64,000 nucleotides of DNA from Leishmania infantum JPCM5 (lineage: Eukaryota; Euglenozoa; Kinetoplastea; Trypanosomatida; Trypanosomatidae), in NCBI RefSeq assembly GCF_000002875.2, contig NC_009408.2:534501-598500 (forward strand). The letters run 5' to 3'. The notes beneath the pieces were generated by a model. The model was not told where the DNA came from. It worked only from the letters and a program-made list of their open reading frames with translations, and did no database searches. Below are positions 48,393 through 60,323 of this stretch, one piece after another (within the stretch, counting starts at the first letter, position 1; each line of letters begins with the position of its first letter). Position numbers and translations under genes: made by a program.

Positions 48393-51300
48393 ATGGCGGA
48401 GCCACAGTCGCGTGCGCCAGCCCCCCTCTGTGCCGGAGCCACAGACAATGTCGTGGCAGCGTCGGCGGGTATTTCCGTCAACGTGCGTCTCTGTAAGCAC
48501 CTTCTTCAAGGTTCTTCTCACACTCGGCCACAGCCGTTGACGAGCTCGGTGTTCCTCGACGCACTCGCGCGGTATCCTCTACCAGTCGTCTCGGCGGCCA
48601 CTGCGCACGATGTTGCCGGCTCAGAGCAGCAGCTGCAGCTGCACCAACTGTCAGCCCACTCTCCTTCGCAGCCTTTTTCAGAGGTGCCATCGGAACCGGC
48701 AACGGCCGCGTCCGCTTCGCCGATGCGGATTCGCATATCCACCGCATCACCGCGTGGCGAAGGGCGCATGAGTTTCAGCGGCGCAGCCCAGCATGTTGCC
48801 AGTGATCTGACAGCTGCGATAAACCAATTCTGGGCTCTGTCACCCACCTCGGCGGCGCCGCATTCCCCGCTGCTCACGACTGTTGAGGAGGACACGCAAG
48901 GCCCTTTGCATACAGCCGCCGTCGTTGCTTGCAGCTCCGCATCTCAGCAGACGCCGCCTCCCCCGCCACCGTGGGTGGCCTTCTCGCCCTTCCGCTTTTG
49001 CGCTGATCCGTCGTTTCACGCAGCGCTGCAACGCCTTCCGAGACACCGCGGCGACACAGCCGATAATCATCAGCTAAGACAGCGCGCTGTGGCGCCGCCC
49101 TCGCCGCCGAGTCGCCATATGCCCGGCCTCTCCTTCCTTTGTGCTCCTACCGGGGGTATTGCTCCGGCATCGCGTTCGGCTGGGGAGGGCCCGCATGGCA
49201 CGCCGAGCCGCGTCTCAGCGGCGGCCGCGGCCACCGTTTCCGCTTCTGACGGCGACAGCGTGCCCTTTGATGCGCCGCTAGGCGCCCCGTGGACGATGAT
49301 GGATGCGTGGTGCCACGGCTTCGCGGCGACGGCGGCGGAGGGAGGTCGAAGCCGCAAGCGCGCGCGCACTGCGAGTGCCACGGCAGCTTCGCCGACGAGT
49401 GCGGAGCCCACAATTTTCGCGCGTCTTCATTTGAGTGACACCTATGACGGAGGCAGCGCGAGGATGGGCTCAAAGGACAGTCCGTTGCCGACTGTGACCA
49501 CGGTTGCTTCGCACGACACCTTCCGCAGAAACCCTTCGCCCGACTCGTTTGCGACGCTTCCCTCGTGGGCCTCTCTGGCAACGCCGCACGAGACACTGGA
49601 TGAGCCACAGAGCCGCGTTCCTGAGGAGGATGACCTGCTCGACCTGCTACTTGGGGTGGAGCAGAATGCATCTCGGCCGCCCGAGTTTGCTGGTAGGCTG
49701 CCGTGTTCACGGGCGCAGCTCATGGAAGCTACAGGAATGACCGGCGCTGAAGTGCACACGGAGGGAGAGGGTGAACGAAGCACCTTGGCGAAGCGCGACG
49801 GGAGTGCGACGGTGTCCAGCAGCATGACGGTCTCGAGACTGGGGACGTCTGCGGCGCGTGTCGGCGCCGACGGGCTTGCTACGTCCTGCGTGCAGATGAA
49901 TCAGGTGACGACGTCGCTGGCCTTGACAGCGACGGCCACTGCGACCGCGACGCCTCGGGGGCCGGCTCTGAGTACGTCTTCAGCTGCCGACTTCTTCTGT
50001 AGTGCCGGTGACGCCAACAACTGCGAACACGTGCCCCTTTCCACCGTGAAGGACCTCAGAAGCACGTGCGCGCGGCTCGGCCTGCTGAGCACGGGCTCGA
50101 AGACGACCCTGCAGCAGCGCCTCCGTCTTTACTACGCGTCCGCACCGGCGCCGCAACAGAGCGGCGCTCGTGTCCCGCTGGTGGCGGCTGCCGCGAACTT
50201 GTCTTCTGCACTGCATGTGCCGCTCGACCCCAGTGCAACCCGAACGGGGGGCGAAGTTGGCGCTTCTCTTTCCACCGGCTCTCCTCCACGGACGGTCTTC
50301 CGCTACCGCAGTCCGTCGCAATCGTCAGGGTCGGTCCTGCCCGCATCTGCTGCTGCAGTGGCAGTCGGTCAGCCGCGCACCTGCGCTACTGAGTCAGTGA
50401 GTGTGCCGGCGACGCGGGCGGCTGCGACCGCTGCATGGGAGCATGCGGCGGTATCTACCTCTCCTGTAGCTGCGGCTTCGGGCCAGCGTGGTCGTCTCGT
50501 CCCGTCCCCTACGCAGTTCCTTCACGATCTCGCCTCTCGGACGACGCGGACACCTCACACGGCGCTTGCCACTCTCTGCGATGCACACTCGCCCCCCTCC
50601 GTGACAGCCGCGCGAGCGCAGCAGGAGGAGCTGACGAGCGAGACGGGCCGCGTACGCTGGCAGTGGCTCGTGGACTTCCGCGAACGTTCCAGCGCACATC
50701 GTGGCGGCGGCAGCAGCGGCAGGCGCCAGCATGAGGGCATCTTGGACATCTTTCGTAAGCAGCATGTGCCGTGCACATCGATGATGCTGCCGGTCGGTGA
50801 CTTCATGCTGTCCGTGGAGCTGTCGCCCGGGGAGGCCGCTGCGATGCACGTGTGTGGTGTTGCTGCAAGTACGGAGGCGGATGCCGGAGTGCCAAGAGCC
50901 TCCGCCACGGCCGAGGGTGCTGCACCGGTTCTCAGCCATGTCTGCTCTCTTGTTGTGGAGCGTAAGACGGCCGCGGACTTGGATGCGAGCGTGAAGGGGG
51001 CACGCTACACAGAGCAGCGGCGACTGCTAGCGGCGTCGCCGTTTCGCTTAGTGGTGTGGCTGGTAGAGGGTTTGGTCGTTGCAGGCGGGAGCGGCAGCGG
51101 CTTCTTAAGTCGCGGTCAGCGCCACCGCCTTGGCGGTGGCGGTACAGAAAGTGACACGCAGCCAGGCAGTCGCAGCCCATCACCCGCACCGTCACCGCCG
51201 GCAGAGAGCGCGCGCCAACGCGTTGACTCGGCGTGTGCTTCGCTGGGCCTCCACGGGAAGGGCTGGTTGGTGGTGCGCACCCGTAACACGACGGAGTCTG

Positions 51301-51848
51301 TGCAGTTTCTGAAGCTGCTCGCGACTCACGTCGCGCGGCAACTTGCCAGTTATCGTCTTCGTCGTCGTTGCATGGGCGAAGGCAATAGTGGCATGGTGGC
51401 TGGGATTGATGGCTGTGCTGCCTGCCAGAACGCAGCGCAGGACCCATCCGCACAGCGCGTTGCACGCGCAGATGGAGGAGACGTTCATTGCGGTAACATC
51501 TTCCGCAGCGCAGGTGATGGTGCGTCAACGACGTGCATGGCGGCCACTGTCGCGCTGCTGCAGTTAGCTCCCACGAACACATGTCTGCAGTCCGTGAGTG
51601 CCCTGCAGCGGCACCTGCGCGCAAAGACGGCATTTCCGCGCATGCTCATGTGCGTCCGCGGCTGCTCCGCCACGCTCGCGTCATTGCTGTCCTCCAAGTA
51701 CGGCACACTGCTGCGGTTTTGGCGAGAGCTGAGACGGCGCGGCCAGGAGGTGTGCGACGCCGACCCCGATATCCAGCGGCTCACCACAGCTCAGAAGAAG
51801 GTGTACGTACTGCTGACCGAGTTCCTGCTCGCCAAAGACTACTTCTGA
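48393..51848 (+). CDS. MUS81: MUS81-like ERCC4-family nuclease with SAP-like motif
   Basis: The protein has 1,151 residues, about twice animal MUS81. Residues 1-540 are low complexity. A SAP-like helix-loop-helix (VKDLRSTCARLGLLSTGSKT) lies at about 550-583. The ERCC4 nuclease domain starts near 752 (RVRWQWLVDFRER), with GD at 802-803 in LPVGDFML and the catalytic ERKTAAD at 856-862 (the family's ERKxxxD), followed by YTEQRRLL and a VVWLVEG strand. C-terminal segments (about 1088-1150) could include the helix-hairpin-helix part. The HhH normally at the MUS81 N-terminus is not obvious. MUS81 with EME1 cuts branched DNA at stalled forks and recombination intermediates in the nucleus. Catalytic residues are intact. 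Neighbouring RecQ acts on similar DNA structures in other organisms, though gene adjacency means little here. Confidence 0.82.
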   Translation: MAEPQSRAPAPLCAGATDNVVAASAGISVNVRLCKHLLQGSSHTRPQPLTSSVFLDALARYPLPVVSAATAHDVAGSEQQLQLHQLSAHSPSQPFSEVPSEPATAASASPMRIRISTASPRGEGRMSFSGAAQHVASDLTAAINQFWALSPTSAAPHSPLLTTVEEDTQGPLHTAAVVACSSASQQTPPPPPPWVAFSPFRFCADPSFHAALQRLPRHRGDTADNHQLRQRAVAPPSPPSRHMPGLSFLCAPTGGIAPASRSAGEGPHGTPSRVSAAAAATVSASDGDSVPFDAPLGAPWTMMDAWCHGFAATAAEGGRSRKRARTASATAASPTSAEPTIFARLHLSDTYDGGSARMGSKDSPLPTVTTVASHDTFRRNPSPDSFATLPSWASLATPHETLDEPQSRVPEEDDLLDLLLGVEQNASRPPEFAGRLPCSRAQLMEATGMTGAEVHTEGEGERSTLAKRDGSATVSSSMTVSRLGTSAARVGADGLATSCVQMNQVTTSLALTATATATATPRGPALSTSSAADFFCSAGDANNCEHVPLSTVKDLRSTCARLGLLSTGSKTTLQQRLRLYYASAPAPQQSGARVPLVAAAANLSSALHVPLDPSATRTGGEVGASLSTGSPPRTVFRYRSPSQSSGSVLPASAAAVAVGQPRTCATESVSVPATRAAATAAWEHAAVSTSPVAAASGQRGRLVPSPTQFLHDLASRTTRTPHTALATLCDAHSPPSVTAARAQQEELTSETGRVRWQWLVDFRERSSAHRGGGSSGRRQHEGILDIFRKQHVPCTSMMLPVGDFMLSVELSPGEAAAMHVCGVAASTEADAGVPRASATAEGAAPVLSHVCSLVVERKTAADLDASVKGARYTEQRRLLAASPFRLVVWLVEGLVVAGGSGSGFLSRGQRHRLGGGGTESDTQPGSRSPSPAPSPPAESARQRVDSACASLGLHGKGWLVVRTRNTTESVQFLKLLATHVARQLASYRLRRRCMGEGNSGMVAGIDGCAACQNAAQDPSAQRVARADGGDVHCGNIFRSAGDGASTTCMAATVALLQLAPTNTCLQSVSALQRHLRAKTAFPRMLMCVRGCSATLASLLSSKYGTLLRFWRELRRRGQEVCDADPDIQRLTTAQKKVYVLLTEFLLAKDYF

Positions 51849-53144
51849 TGCGGGTAGCGCACCAGTGGTGATGGGGGAGTGCGTGTCTGCACGTATGTGT
51901 GTGTGTGCGTTTAGCTTGTTTGCTCGTGTTGTATTCACGCTTGGAAGCGCGCTAGCGCCGCTGATGCACGAGTGCGGGTGCGCGCCTGTCTGGTCAGCTG
52001 ACGCAGCTGGGAGCTGGGAGGCTTTAACGTGAAGCAGAGTACCTCGGAGCGAACCACAGTGTCTGCGGGTGTCCCTGTGCTCCTGTGACACGCAGAGCGA
52101 GAGGTGCTCTTGCGCGAGTGCGTTTCCGTGCCTGCGTTCATTATGCGACGCAACTCTCTCCGGCCTCTCAATGTATCGACGCTCGTTGGTCTGCCACGCG
52201 TGGTGGGCATCGGCGCGATGCACACACGTAGACGTACACAAAGGCACACCCTTGTGTTCCTTCTCGAACAACGAGGCGCACCTCACCGATGTCTCTCTGA
52301 ACGCTATGTGTGTGTGTGTGTCTGTGTGTGTGGTGACTGCTCTCGCCCACGCGCCCAGGCGACGCTTTACTGTCTGCGTTCTCTCCCTTCTTCTTGCTCT
52401 TGGCTCTTTTACACCTTTACACACGCGCATTATCCTTGATCGGCCGATGCGTGTCACGGCTGCATCGCACAAGTCTGCGCTCCATGGTCCACGACGCTAC
52501 GCGCATGCGCAGCCACGCAGACGACGGCAACAGCTACAAGTGACAGAGAACCTCCCCCCCGACACACGCGCACATAGACGGGGTCAGAAGACGGAAGGGA
52601 GCTGCAGGCAGCATCTATCAGCGTATCAAAGGGTAAGAGCACGAGAGCGGAGAAGGGCCGGGCGAGCCACCAACACATCATCCGAGGCCTGCAGGGTCAC
52701 TGTTATACATACACACGCACACACACGAAGCTCTGCCGGGCCCATTCCTTTTTTTTTTTCTCACCTACCTGCGCTTCTTGGCCTCTTGCACGATCGCCTC
52801 TTTCTCCCCAAGCGCCTGCCCTTTCACGTCCTCTCGTCCTCATTTCCGCCGCTCGTAGCGAGGGCCTCTCGTGCAAGTTCCAGAGGGACACATACACACA
52901 TACACGATACGATCCAGGCAGCACTCGAGGAGTGCCAGGGCACGCGCACACGCAGACTCGCCCGCACTCGTAGCGAGACGAACGTGGCCTATAGAGTGCA
53001 TCTCGCGGCATACGCTAATGCCCTCGCATGCACACACATAGATGCACACACCACATAAGCGCATACGCCGTATATTCCACATTCTCTGAGGCGCTCAGAT
53101 CGGATCAGCAGTCCCCGAAGGCTGCGGTAGGCGTGCACAGTTTG

Positions 53145-53169
53145 CACACACACACACACACACACACAC
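53145..53169. repeat. (CA)n microsatellite
   Basis: Twelve CA units in the spacer between the MUS81-like and RecQ genes. Confidence 0.9.
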
Positions 53170-53427
53170 CAGCGCACACTCGCACGCACCTGCCATTCAC
53201 ATTCGAAGATCGCTGTGCGTTACTGACTCGTCCTGGCTGTCACAGAGTGCACTCTTTCGCTCCGGCCTTCCTCTTCTCTGTGCACGAGTAGGAGCGCGCC
53301 GTCTACGCCCACCGACAAGACACCTGCGAGTAGCCCAGCGTCACCCTTGCCTTTTGTGGTCCTCCCTCTCTCCCTCCTCACCTGGTTCTCCTCACAAACA
53401 CACACTCACACCAGCGCACTCCCTTGC

Positions 53428-53484
53428 ATATATACATATATACATATATACATATATACATATATATATATATGTATATATTAT
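53428..53484. repeat. ATATAC / TA repeat upstream of RecQ
   Basis: Imperfect ATATAC units pass into (TA)n and TATGTA variants. The tract ends about 58 nt before the RecQ ATG and lies directly before its CT tract; it is a striking AT block in GC-rich DNA. Confidence 0.95.
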
Positions 53485-53487
53485 GTA

Positions 53488-53525
53488 TTCTCTCTCTGTT
53501 CTCCGCTCTCTCCGCCACACGAAAG
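53488..53525 (+). promoter_or_regulatory. Candidate trans-splice acceptor for the RecQ gene
   Basis: A CT run (ttctctctctgttctccgct) is followed by an AG at 53524-53525, 16 nt before the ATG at 53542. Confidence 0.4.
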
Positions 53526-53541
53526 TCATCGCACATCGAGG

Positions 53542-56500
53542 ATGCCTACAGCGGCGTCATTATCATCCGCATCGACTTCGACGGCGACTGCTCGAGCGGC
53601 CCCGCCGTACCGCACAAACGAGTCGGAGTGGATACCCGCTCTCGCCTCTGCCGTTCAGCGCAGCCTTGAAGGCGGTGCTGGGAGCAGCAGCAACGGCGGT
53701 AGTGACAGCGCTGGGTGGAACCCGGCAAACAGACATCAAGGAGCCGCCCAGAGTGCGGCGATGAGTGCTGCCCGGGACACGGCGCCTCCCTTGGCGGAGT
53801 ACCAGGCTGCTTATCAGTGCCGTAGCCTCCATCAGAGCGGTTTTGTCGCGGTGCCTCCTCCGGCTCGCTTGTATCCAGCTCTTGGAGGTAGTATTGGTGC
53901 AGGCAGTTGCGGCAACCTGAAAATTGGCAGCAGCAGCACTGGCAACAACATCTCCGTCGCCTCCTACGCGCCTCCTGCACCGTTGTCGACCCGTCATGCG
54001 ACACCGGACGCCAGCGGATCTTCCGCTCTGCCACCGTCTCTGGCACATTCTGCCGTCCCCGCGCCAGGGGCGTCGCAGCGAACGGCAACTACGTGGACCT
54101 CAAGTATGCCTGCGACTGCCGCATCATTTCCCGTCTCCTCTGTCTGCGACCCAGGTGGTGGTGAGCTGGCTGGGTCGAGCGCCGCTGTCGGTGTCACTGC
54201 TGCTGCTGCTCCCTCGTCTTCGATGTTTCCTACCATGCCACCCCCAGCCGTGCCCAGAGGCGGGCTGGTCAAAGTACCTCCCGCTGCCGCTTCAGCTCCT
54301 GCCGCTGCGTGCATGGCGCCGTCGCCGTTGACGTTGCGCGACGTGAAAGCGGAGATGCGGCGCGTCGCCAAGCAGCTCCGCGAGGCGCAACACCACCGCG
54401 ATGACCTCGTGCTCCTGGAAGACGAAGAGCACGACGCGACAGACGAGCTGCAGCAGCTAGATGTGCGCATTGCAGAGCTGGAACAGCGGTTTGCACGCTT
54501 CCGCGCTTTCCAGGCAACGCTGCTGAACCGCCCCACACCCGCCTCGACGCCGCCGTCCCTCTCTTCCATGTCGTCCTCGCTCGTGCGATCACCGCACGCC
54601 ACATCGGTGATGGATCTCGGCGGTGCAATCTACAGCAGCGCTGGCGTTGTCGGCTACACCGGCGGCGGCGAGCAGAGAGGCCCGCTGATGCAGAGCACTG
54701 TGACATCGCCTTGGCCCGCCGCGCCAACGAGTGGCCCCCCTTCAGCAGCAGGGGCTACTGGTGCACCACCACCACACGGTGACTGGCCCACCGCCATGAC
54801 CGAGTACAGCGTAAACCGTGGTGACATCGGCGGCTGTGCCCTGGAGCTGCCAGGTCCGTCGGTCTCCGACGCCAACGGGGGTACGACGAGCTTCCGCAGT
54901 GCCGAATGCTCGGCCCCCTCCGCTCGCAAAGGCTTCTCGTGGGAGGCCTACGAACAGCAGGTAGACCCGGAGGCGCTGTCGCGCGACGCCCTGTCTCGCA
55001 CCGCGCACGTCGAGCTCCCCGTGAACCCCACGCACCAGTATGGCGGCGAGCGCTTCCCGTGGTCAGCGGAGCTGCGGCGCATGATGCGCGAGGTGTTCGG
55101 GTTGCACGACTACCGCTTCTGCCAGCTCGAGATCATGAACGCCTGCATGGACGGCCGCGATGTTTTTGTGCTGCTGCCGACGGGTGGCGGCAAGTCCCTC
55201 TGCTACCAGCTTCCTGCGCTGATGCCCAACCCGGCCCAGGTCACCGTTGTCGTGTCGCCGCTCATCTCGCTTATTCAGGATCAGGTGTACGCGCTGATCG
55301 CAAACGACATTCCTGCCATGGCCCTCACCGGGCAGACCAACGACGCGGCTCGCCGCAGTCTCTTCCAGGAGTGGGCCTCCGGCCACGTCGTGCACACGCT
55401 CGTGTACGTGACGCCGGAGTACTTTGGCCGCAGCGACCACTTTGTGGGCACGCTGCAGGGGCTTGCCGACAAGGGGCTGCTCTGCCGCTTCGTGATTGAC
55501 GAGGCGCACTGCGTGTCGCAGTGGGGTCACGACTTCCGGCCAGATTACCGCAAACTCTCGGTGCTGAAGCGGCAGTTTCCACGCACACCCATCACGGCGC
55601 TGACCGCCACGGCGACGGATCTCGTGCAGCAGGATGTTATCAAGACTCTTGCCCTGCGCGACGCCATCATCTTCAAGGGCTCCTTCAACCGAGCCAACCT
55701 CAAGTACTCGGTGCAGCACGTGCGAGGCAAGCAGGTGATCCCGGTTGTTGAGGACCTCGTACTGCACCGATTCTCGCCGTCGTCGTGCGGCATCGTGTAC
55801 TGCCTGTCGCGCAAGGACTGCGAGGAGATGGCGGCGGCACTCGTACGCAGGGGCATTAAGGCCTCCTACTACCACTCCGAGGCGGCGTCGAAGAATGAGC
55901 GGCAGGAGCGATGGACGCGTGATGAGCTACAAGTGATTTGCGCTACCATCGCGTTTGGAATGGGCATCAACAAGCCAGATGTCCGCTACGTCGTGCACGC
56001 GGCTATGCCCAAGTCCATCGAGGGGTACTACCAGGAGAGCGGCCGCGCCGGCCGTGACGGTTTGCCGTCGGAGTGCGTGCTACTGAGCACCACCACAGAT
56101 CGACAGCGGCAGGAGCGGCTGATCCACGGCTCGAAAGACTGGCGCGCCTCCCTCACCTCGCTGCACCGCATGCTGGCTTACACCCTCAACAACGTCGACT
56201 GTCGCCGGCGCCAGCAGCTGCACCACTTTGGTGAGCAGGTGGACGTCCATTTTTGCCTTACGCAGCGGGCTGCCGCTGGCGGTGGCGCGGGGCCGCCGCT
56301 GCCACCGACGCCGGCCGCATCAGTGTCTGTCGTCACGCAGTTGTGTGATAACTGTGCCAGCAAGCTGGCCGAGGGCTGGACGGTGAAGGAGGTGGACGTG
56401 GGCAACATTCTGCTTGATCTGTACGCTATTATCCTGCGTCTCGGCACCATGACGTCGAAGCAGCTGATCGGCGTGTACCGCGGCTCTGTCTCGGAAATGG

Positions 56501-59382
56501 GGCGCACCGTCGAGATGCGCATGCGCATGAAGGGAACGCCGGCGGAGTACAAGAGTGGCGCCAAGCACTCGAAGGTACTTTTGGACCGCACGCTGCTCGA
56601 GGGGATGCAGCTCGGGCTCTTCGAGGAGCGGCTGGACAGCATCAATGACTTCGCCGTGTGCGCCTTTGTAGAGCTTGGCGGCACCCCAGCAGCGCAGCAG
56701 CTCCACCGCGACATCAAGGCTGGACACCGCGTCATAACGCTGCGCCTGCGAAATGTGAAGGCCCGCAGTAGTAAAGGGGATGCGAGCTTCGGCGCTGTGG
56801 CCAGTGCTGTTTCGGGTGCCACCGCCAAGGACGACATGCCGCTCGTCGAGCTGTTTGACTGTGCCAAACGACAGGCGGCCGTGGGCGACGGTCGCGGCAC
56901 ACGGGCTTCGGCGGCAGCACCAGAAGAGAAGAAGCGCAAGCCCGAGGCAAAGAAGGGGCGCCGCGGCAACAGGTACGTGCTGGACGAGGCAGACGGCAGC
57001 ACTGATGACGACGAAGGGGCGATCTCATCCATCGAGGAAGACTCTGCAATGTCGAACAGCATGGCGTCCTTTATCGACGATGAGAGCAGCAGCATGGCTA
57101 CCCCATCCTACATCTCCAGCGTGACGACGCCGCAGCGCGATGGGGCCGGGGCATCGGAAGCAGCTGCTGGTCGCCGACAGCGCACTTCATCGACGGCCGG
57201 GTCGCAGGACGGCGTCCTCTCGACGCTGTCGGAGGACACCCGAGGCCAGCCGCAAGTGCATCAGCCGCCGCGGAAGCGCACTCGCGGTGATGCGGCCGAC
57301 CAGCGAGCGGCCGTGGCGCAGAGGGGCCTAGGCGGCACTGCTGCTGCACATGCGGCTGCGGCGTCGACCGTCCCTGCAGCGCGGCTGGAGCGCCTGAAAG
57401 CGCTTCTGCAGGAGGAGATGGATCGGCTCGTGCAGACCCTCGTGAGCCAGGCGGTGGGGTGCCGAAGTTACAACGTGATGCCCAAGAGCACAATTCTGCG
57501 GCTGACCGACACGCTCGCCATCCCTGGCTGGGGCAGCGTCGGCGACCTCATCGACCTGGAGGGGATGGGCAAGAACAAGGTGAAGCGGTACGGCGCCGAC
57601 ATCCTGCGGGTGTACCGGCATTTCCGCTACATCCACATAGGCGACGTCGAGGAGCTGTCGGAGGCAGAGGCGGCGGAGGTGAAGGATGTGAAGACGGCGG
57701 TGCGGCCGCGCAATCGCCTCGGCCGCGCAAACGCCTCCGCTGGCGAGTTGATCGTTGAGAATGACGGGGAGGAGGAGCGCGGTGGTGATGGCGACCGACT
57801 AGCGAGTGCGACCGCGTCTGGTTTTGTGGGCGGGATCGGCATCGAAGCGGGAGCGATAAACGGCCGTGCAACGCATCAGCAGGCACAGCGCCCGATACTG
57901 CTGGACCCAGTCACGCCCGAGAAGGCGCGCGCATCGGTGTCCTCGGCCGCAGGCACCCCATCACGCGATGGCGGCAGCGGCGTGGCACTGCCAGGCACCC
58001 TCGGCGACCAGCCGCGGCAGCGACGCACGATGTTCACCTTTTCATCCACCACAGCTGCCGCTCCAGCGGCGGTGCTCATCGGCATCGGCTCCAGATCATC
58101 CTCTCCGCGGCTGTCTCTTCAGGGCCACGAGGGGTGCGCAGCTGCACCACCGCTACCACCGCCAACAAATCCAGCTGCCGCAGTGCACCGTGTCGCGGAC
58201 AGCTACGACCAGCTCACGTGCGATCCATCGGTGGCCAATGCACATGGAAACACACGTATGATTGCTGCCCCCACAGCAGCAGCCGCTCTGCCGCCGCACG
58301 AGCCGCATCCTCATCAGCCTCCCATGCCGCAGTTCTCTGTGCCTCTATTTCCGGAGCCGCCTGCGTGGCAGACGCCTGCCACTGCCGCCGCTGCTTCTGG
58401 TGTGCCATCATCGAGCACGCCGGCGCCGCTGCTGTTGCCCCACAACAGCACCGCCGGCGGAAACGCCCATCTGTTCTCTCCCAGCTCACCCTCCTTTACA
58501 TCCGCCTCGGCGCCTCTGGGCGGCACAGGACTTCCCATGGCTCAGCGACTGTGTCCACAAGTGCACCACCAGCCGTCCACGATGATGACGCTGGCGGTGC
58601 CTTCTGATGCCGTGAGGGGTGGTGACCCTAGCCTGTCAGACACACTCCGGGGAAGTGGTCAGACCGGCGCTGCCCACGCCGCCGAGAACAGCGAGCTACT
58701 GATCGGGAGTAGCCCTATTCCCACGCAGCAGCAGCAGCAGCAGCTACGCCACACATACTTCTTCAACTGTCAGAGCGCTCCGCAAACGCTCAGTGGAAGC
58801 GGCGGAGAGACTGGCGAGGGGCAGCAGAGTAGTAGCGGCGTGGTGCTGCTCGGCGCCGACGGACCTACTCAAGGGCCCTGGACGCCGGCCACGTCTATGG
58901 CGGGCTGCAGACACGACGTGCCGCCGCCACCACCGCTGCATGCGGAAAAGGGCATGCACAGCGTCGAGTACTTGATGGGCCTCTGCAATGACGCCCGGCT
59001 CCGCACGCCGCTGAGCGGGCGGCCGTCTGGCTCGGCGACTCGTGGCGGTGGGGGGCCCTCCCGATCCACGATGCCAGCGCCAGCACGCGCCGCGGCTTAT
59101 TCCACCGGCGCGGCCACGACGAACACCGACCATGCTGTGAGCCATTCACTTCCCTGCCCCACGACGGGCGGAAGGCCGCTCGGCAGTGGGTCGACGTTGT
59201 CCTCGTCCTGCGCCGAGGAGTCCATCTCCTTCTCAGAGCGGCCACTATTTCAGACCAGCACGCCAGAATCCGCCCCACAGCTGCAGCTGCAGAAGCAAGA
59301 GAATGGTGCGGCAGCAGGTGGCGATAATGGCGCTGGCCGCGACAGGCAAGAGGTCTTCACCGTCGACGATGACTCAGAATAA
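53542..59382 (+). CDS. RECQ: RecQ-family DNA helicase (BLM/Sgs1-like)
   Basis: The 1,946-residue protein has a disordered N-terminus with a charged coiled-coil-like stretch near 270-330. The helicase core runs from about 510 to 850: [20 protein letters not shown], Walker A TGGGKS (K551), [16 protein letters not shown] (653-656) in [28 protein letters not shown], and motif [13 protein letters not shown]. The RQC zinc site follows ([13 protein letters not shown] with later Cys and CDNC, C935/C938). An HRDC-like region lies near 1286-1365 ([12 protein letters not shown]). The last roughly 580 residues are Pro/Ser/Ala-rich and include a six-Gln run. RecQ helicases unwind DNA 3'-5' at forks and recombination intermediates, often with topoisomerase III. 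The core plus RQC and HRDC points to the BLM/Sgs1/WRN class; no exonuclease domain is visible. ATG 53542 follows the CT tract; the upstream open frame is repeat DNA. Confidence 0.92.
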   Translation: MPTAASLSSASTSTATARAAPPYRTNESEWIPALASAVQRSLEGGAGSSSNGGSDSAGWNPANRHQGAAQSAAMSAARDTAPPLAEYQAAYQCRSLHQSGFVAVPPPARLYPALGGSIGAGSCGNLKIGSSSTGNNISVASYAPPAPLSTRHATPDASGSSALPPSLAHSAVPAPGASQRTATTWTSSMPATAASFPVSSVCDPGGGELAGSSAAVGVTAAAAPSSSMFPTMPPPAVPRGGLVKVPPAAASAPAAACMAPSPLTLRDVKAEMRRVAKQLREAQHHRDDLVLLEDEEHDATDELQQLDVRIAELEQRFARFRAFQATLLNRPTPASTPPSLSSMSSSLVRSPHATSVMDLGGAIYSSAGVVGYTGGGEQRGPLMQSTVTSPWPAAPTSGPPSAAGATGAPPPHGDWPTAMTEYSVNRGDIGGCALELPGPSVSDANGGTTSFRSAECSAPSARKGFSWEAYEQQVDPEALSRDALSRTAHVELPVNPTHQYGGERFPWSAELRRMMREVFGLHDYRFCQLEIMNACMDGRDVFVLLPTGGGKSLCYQLPALMPNPAQVTVVVSPLISLIQDQVYALIANDIPAMALTGQTNDAARRSLFQEWASGHVVHTLVYVTPEYFGRSDHFVGTLQGLADKGLLCRFVIDEAHCVSQWGHDFRPDYRKLSVLKRQFPRTPITALTATATDLVQQDVIKTLALRDAIIFKGSFNRANLKYSVQHVRGKQVIPVVEDLVLHRFSPSSCGIVYCLSRKDCEEMAAALVRRGIKASYYHSEAASKNERQERWTRDELQVICATIAFGMGINKPDVRYVVHAAMPKSIEGYYQESGRAGRDGLPSECVLLSTTTDRQRQERLIHGSKDWRASLTSLHRMLAYTLNNVDCRRRQQLHHFGEQVDVHFCLTQRAAAGGGAGPPLPPTPAASVSVVTQLCDNCASKLAEGWTVKEVDVGNILLDLYAIILRLGTMTSKQLIGVYRGSVSEMGRTVEMRMRMKGTPAEYKSGAKHSKVLLDRTLLEGMQLGLFEERLDSINDFAVCAFVELGGTPAAQQLHRDIKAGHRVITLRLRNVKARSSKGDASFGAVASAVSGATAKDDMPLVELFDCAKRQAAVGDGRGTRASAAAPEEKKRKPEAKKGRRGNRYVLDEADGSTDDDEGAISSIEEDSAMSNSMASFIDDESSSMATPSYISSVTTPQRDGAGASEAAAGRRQRTSSTAGSQDGVLSTLSEDTRGQPQVHQPPRKRTRGDAADQRAAVAQRGLGGTAAAHAAAASTVPAARLERLKALLQEEMDRLVQTLVSQAVGCRSYNVMPKSTILRLTDTLAIPGWGSVGDLIDLEGMGKNKVKRYGADILRVYRHFRYIHIGDVEELSEAEAAEVKDVKTAVRPRNRLGRANASAGELIVENDGEEERGGDGDRLASATASGFVGGIGIEAGAINGRATHQQAQRPILLDPVTPEKARASVSSAAGTPSRDGGSGVALPGTLGDQPRQRRTMFTFSSTTAAAPAAVLIGIGSRSSSPRLSLQGHEGCAAAPPLPPPTNPAAAVHRVADSYDQLTCDPSVANAHGNTRMIAAPTAAAALPPHEPHPHQPPMPQFSVPLFPEPPAWQTPATAAAASGVPSSSTPAPLLLPHNSTAGGNAHLFSPSSPSFTSASAPLGGTGLPMAQRLCPQVHHQPSTMMTLAVPSDAVRGGDPSLSDTLRGSGQTGAAHAAENSELLIGSSPIPTQQQQQQLRHTYFFNCQSAPQTLSGSGGETGEGQQSSSGVVLLGADGPTQGPWTPATSMAGCRHDVPPPPPLHAEKGMHSVEYLMGLCNDARLRTPLSGRPSGSATRGGGGPSRSTMPAPARAAAYSTGAATTNTDHAVSHSLPCPTTGGRPLGSGSTLSSSCAEESISFSERPLFQTSTPESAPQLQLQKQENGAAAGGDNGAGRDRQEVFTVDDDSE
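58729..58743 (+). repeat. CAG repeat inside the RecQ gene
   Basis: Consecutive CAG codons giving six Gln in the low-complexity C-terminal tail; likely length-variable. Confidence 0.85.
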
Positions 59383-60323
59383 GCGTAGGATGAGGAGAGT
59401 GGGGGGGGAGAGCATTCGCTCGTTGCTGCTGCTGCTGTTTTGGAAGACACAGAGAGAAACGATGCGAGTGGCGCGCGTTAGTTGTGGTGGTGGTACTGAA
59501 CAGGTTTTATGAGGTGTGTAAGTGCTCGCCTGTTTCTATCTCTTCTCCTCCCCCCTCTCTGCGCGTCTGTGCTCCAAGGCGTCACGGCACGCAGCGGCGC
59601 GTGGGCCTTTCTTGCCGCCGTCCGCTATCGTACCTTCTGTTCCGTCCTCTGTTTTGCTGTTCGCAACGTCGGCACATGCGTCTCTCGTTGGTGCGGTAAA
59701 GCGCAGCAAAACTATCGTATAAAAGTCGACGTGCGGATGAGCGAGTCACTGAGCGCGCCAGTGGCGCATGCATGTGTGTGCGGGGGTGTACGCGCGCGAC
59801 GTGGTGCGTCTTGCAGCAAGCACTCAGGCGTGGTTTCCCCACCCCTATCGGCTGCGTAGCGTCAGCGCCGGACAACACTGTACCCCCCTCCTAACTTTCC
59901 CCTCGGATGAGGGGAGGGCGCGGAAGGGCAGCCATCGAGCCACGCCGCTCTTTCGGTCTGTTCTCTCTCAATCACTTTCTCTCCGATGGATCTGCACCCC
60001 GCACTCTTTCGTTGGGTGGCGTTCCGCCGCCACCGCTCACCGCCCCCGGTCACGGGGGCCGCTGCGGCCGTGCGCGCTCCTGCGCGTCGGCCACCTGCGT
60101 TGTGGAAAGAGCTCTGGTGCCCTACGTCCGCGATTGGAGTAAGGAAGCCCCTTCCTACACACACACACACACACACAACAAAAAACGAAGCTTACATTTT
60201 TGTGTGTCGCCGTCATCCTCGTTAGCAGCGGGCCATCTCCCAGCAAGCGACGCAAAAGCGGGCGTTCCCCCCCCTCCCCCCGGCCTACCACACCCACGGG
60301 GTAGACACAGCGATGCGCTGGAG
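59383..60323. other. Intergenic spacer, 0.9 kb
   Basis: It starts with a G-run and GCT repeats after the RecQ stop, contains CT tracts near 59530-59560, and ends with a CA repeat and a C-rich tract just before AP-3 sigma. The + frame upstream of the sigma ATG is open but has no ATG in phase. Confidence 0.65.
60157..60177. repeat. (CA)n microsatellite
   Basis: Ten CA units about 150 nt before the AP-3 sigma ATG. Confidence 0.9.

Larger units (their letters stand above)
51849..53541. other. Intergenic spacer, 1.7 kb
   Basis: It has GT (52305-52331), CA (53145-53169) and TA/ATATAC (53428-53484) repeats, a T-run near 52749-52760 and CT-rich tracts. The + frame 52069-53058 is open for 329 codons but is built of His/Arg/Thr from repeats, with no motif. 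No gene supported. Confidence 0.6.

Noticed and set aside
52069..53058. 329-codon + frame between the MUS81-like and RecQ genes
   Set aside because: His/Thr/Arg-rich because of CA and GT repeats; no ordered segment or motif.
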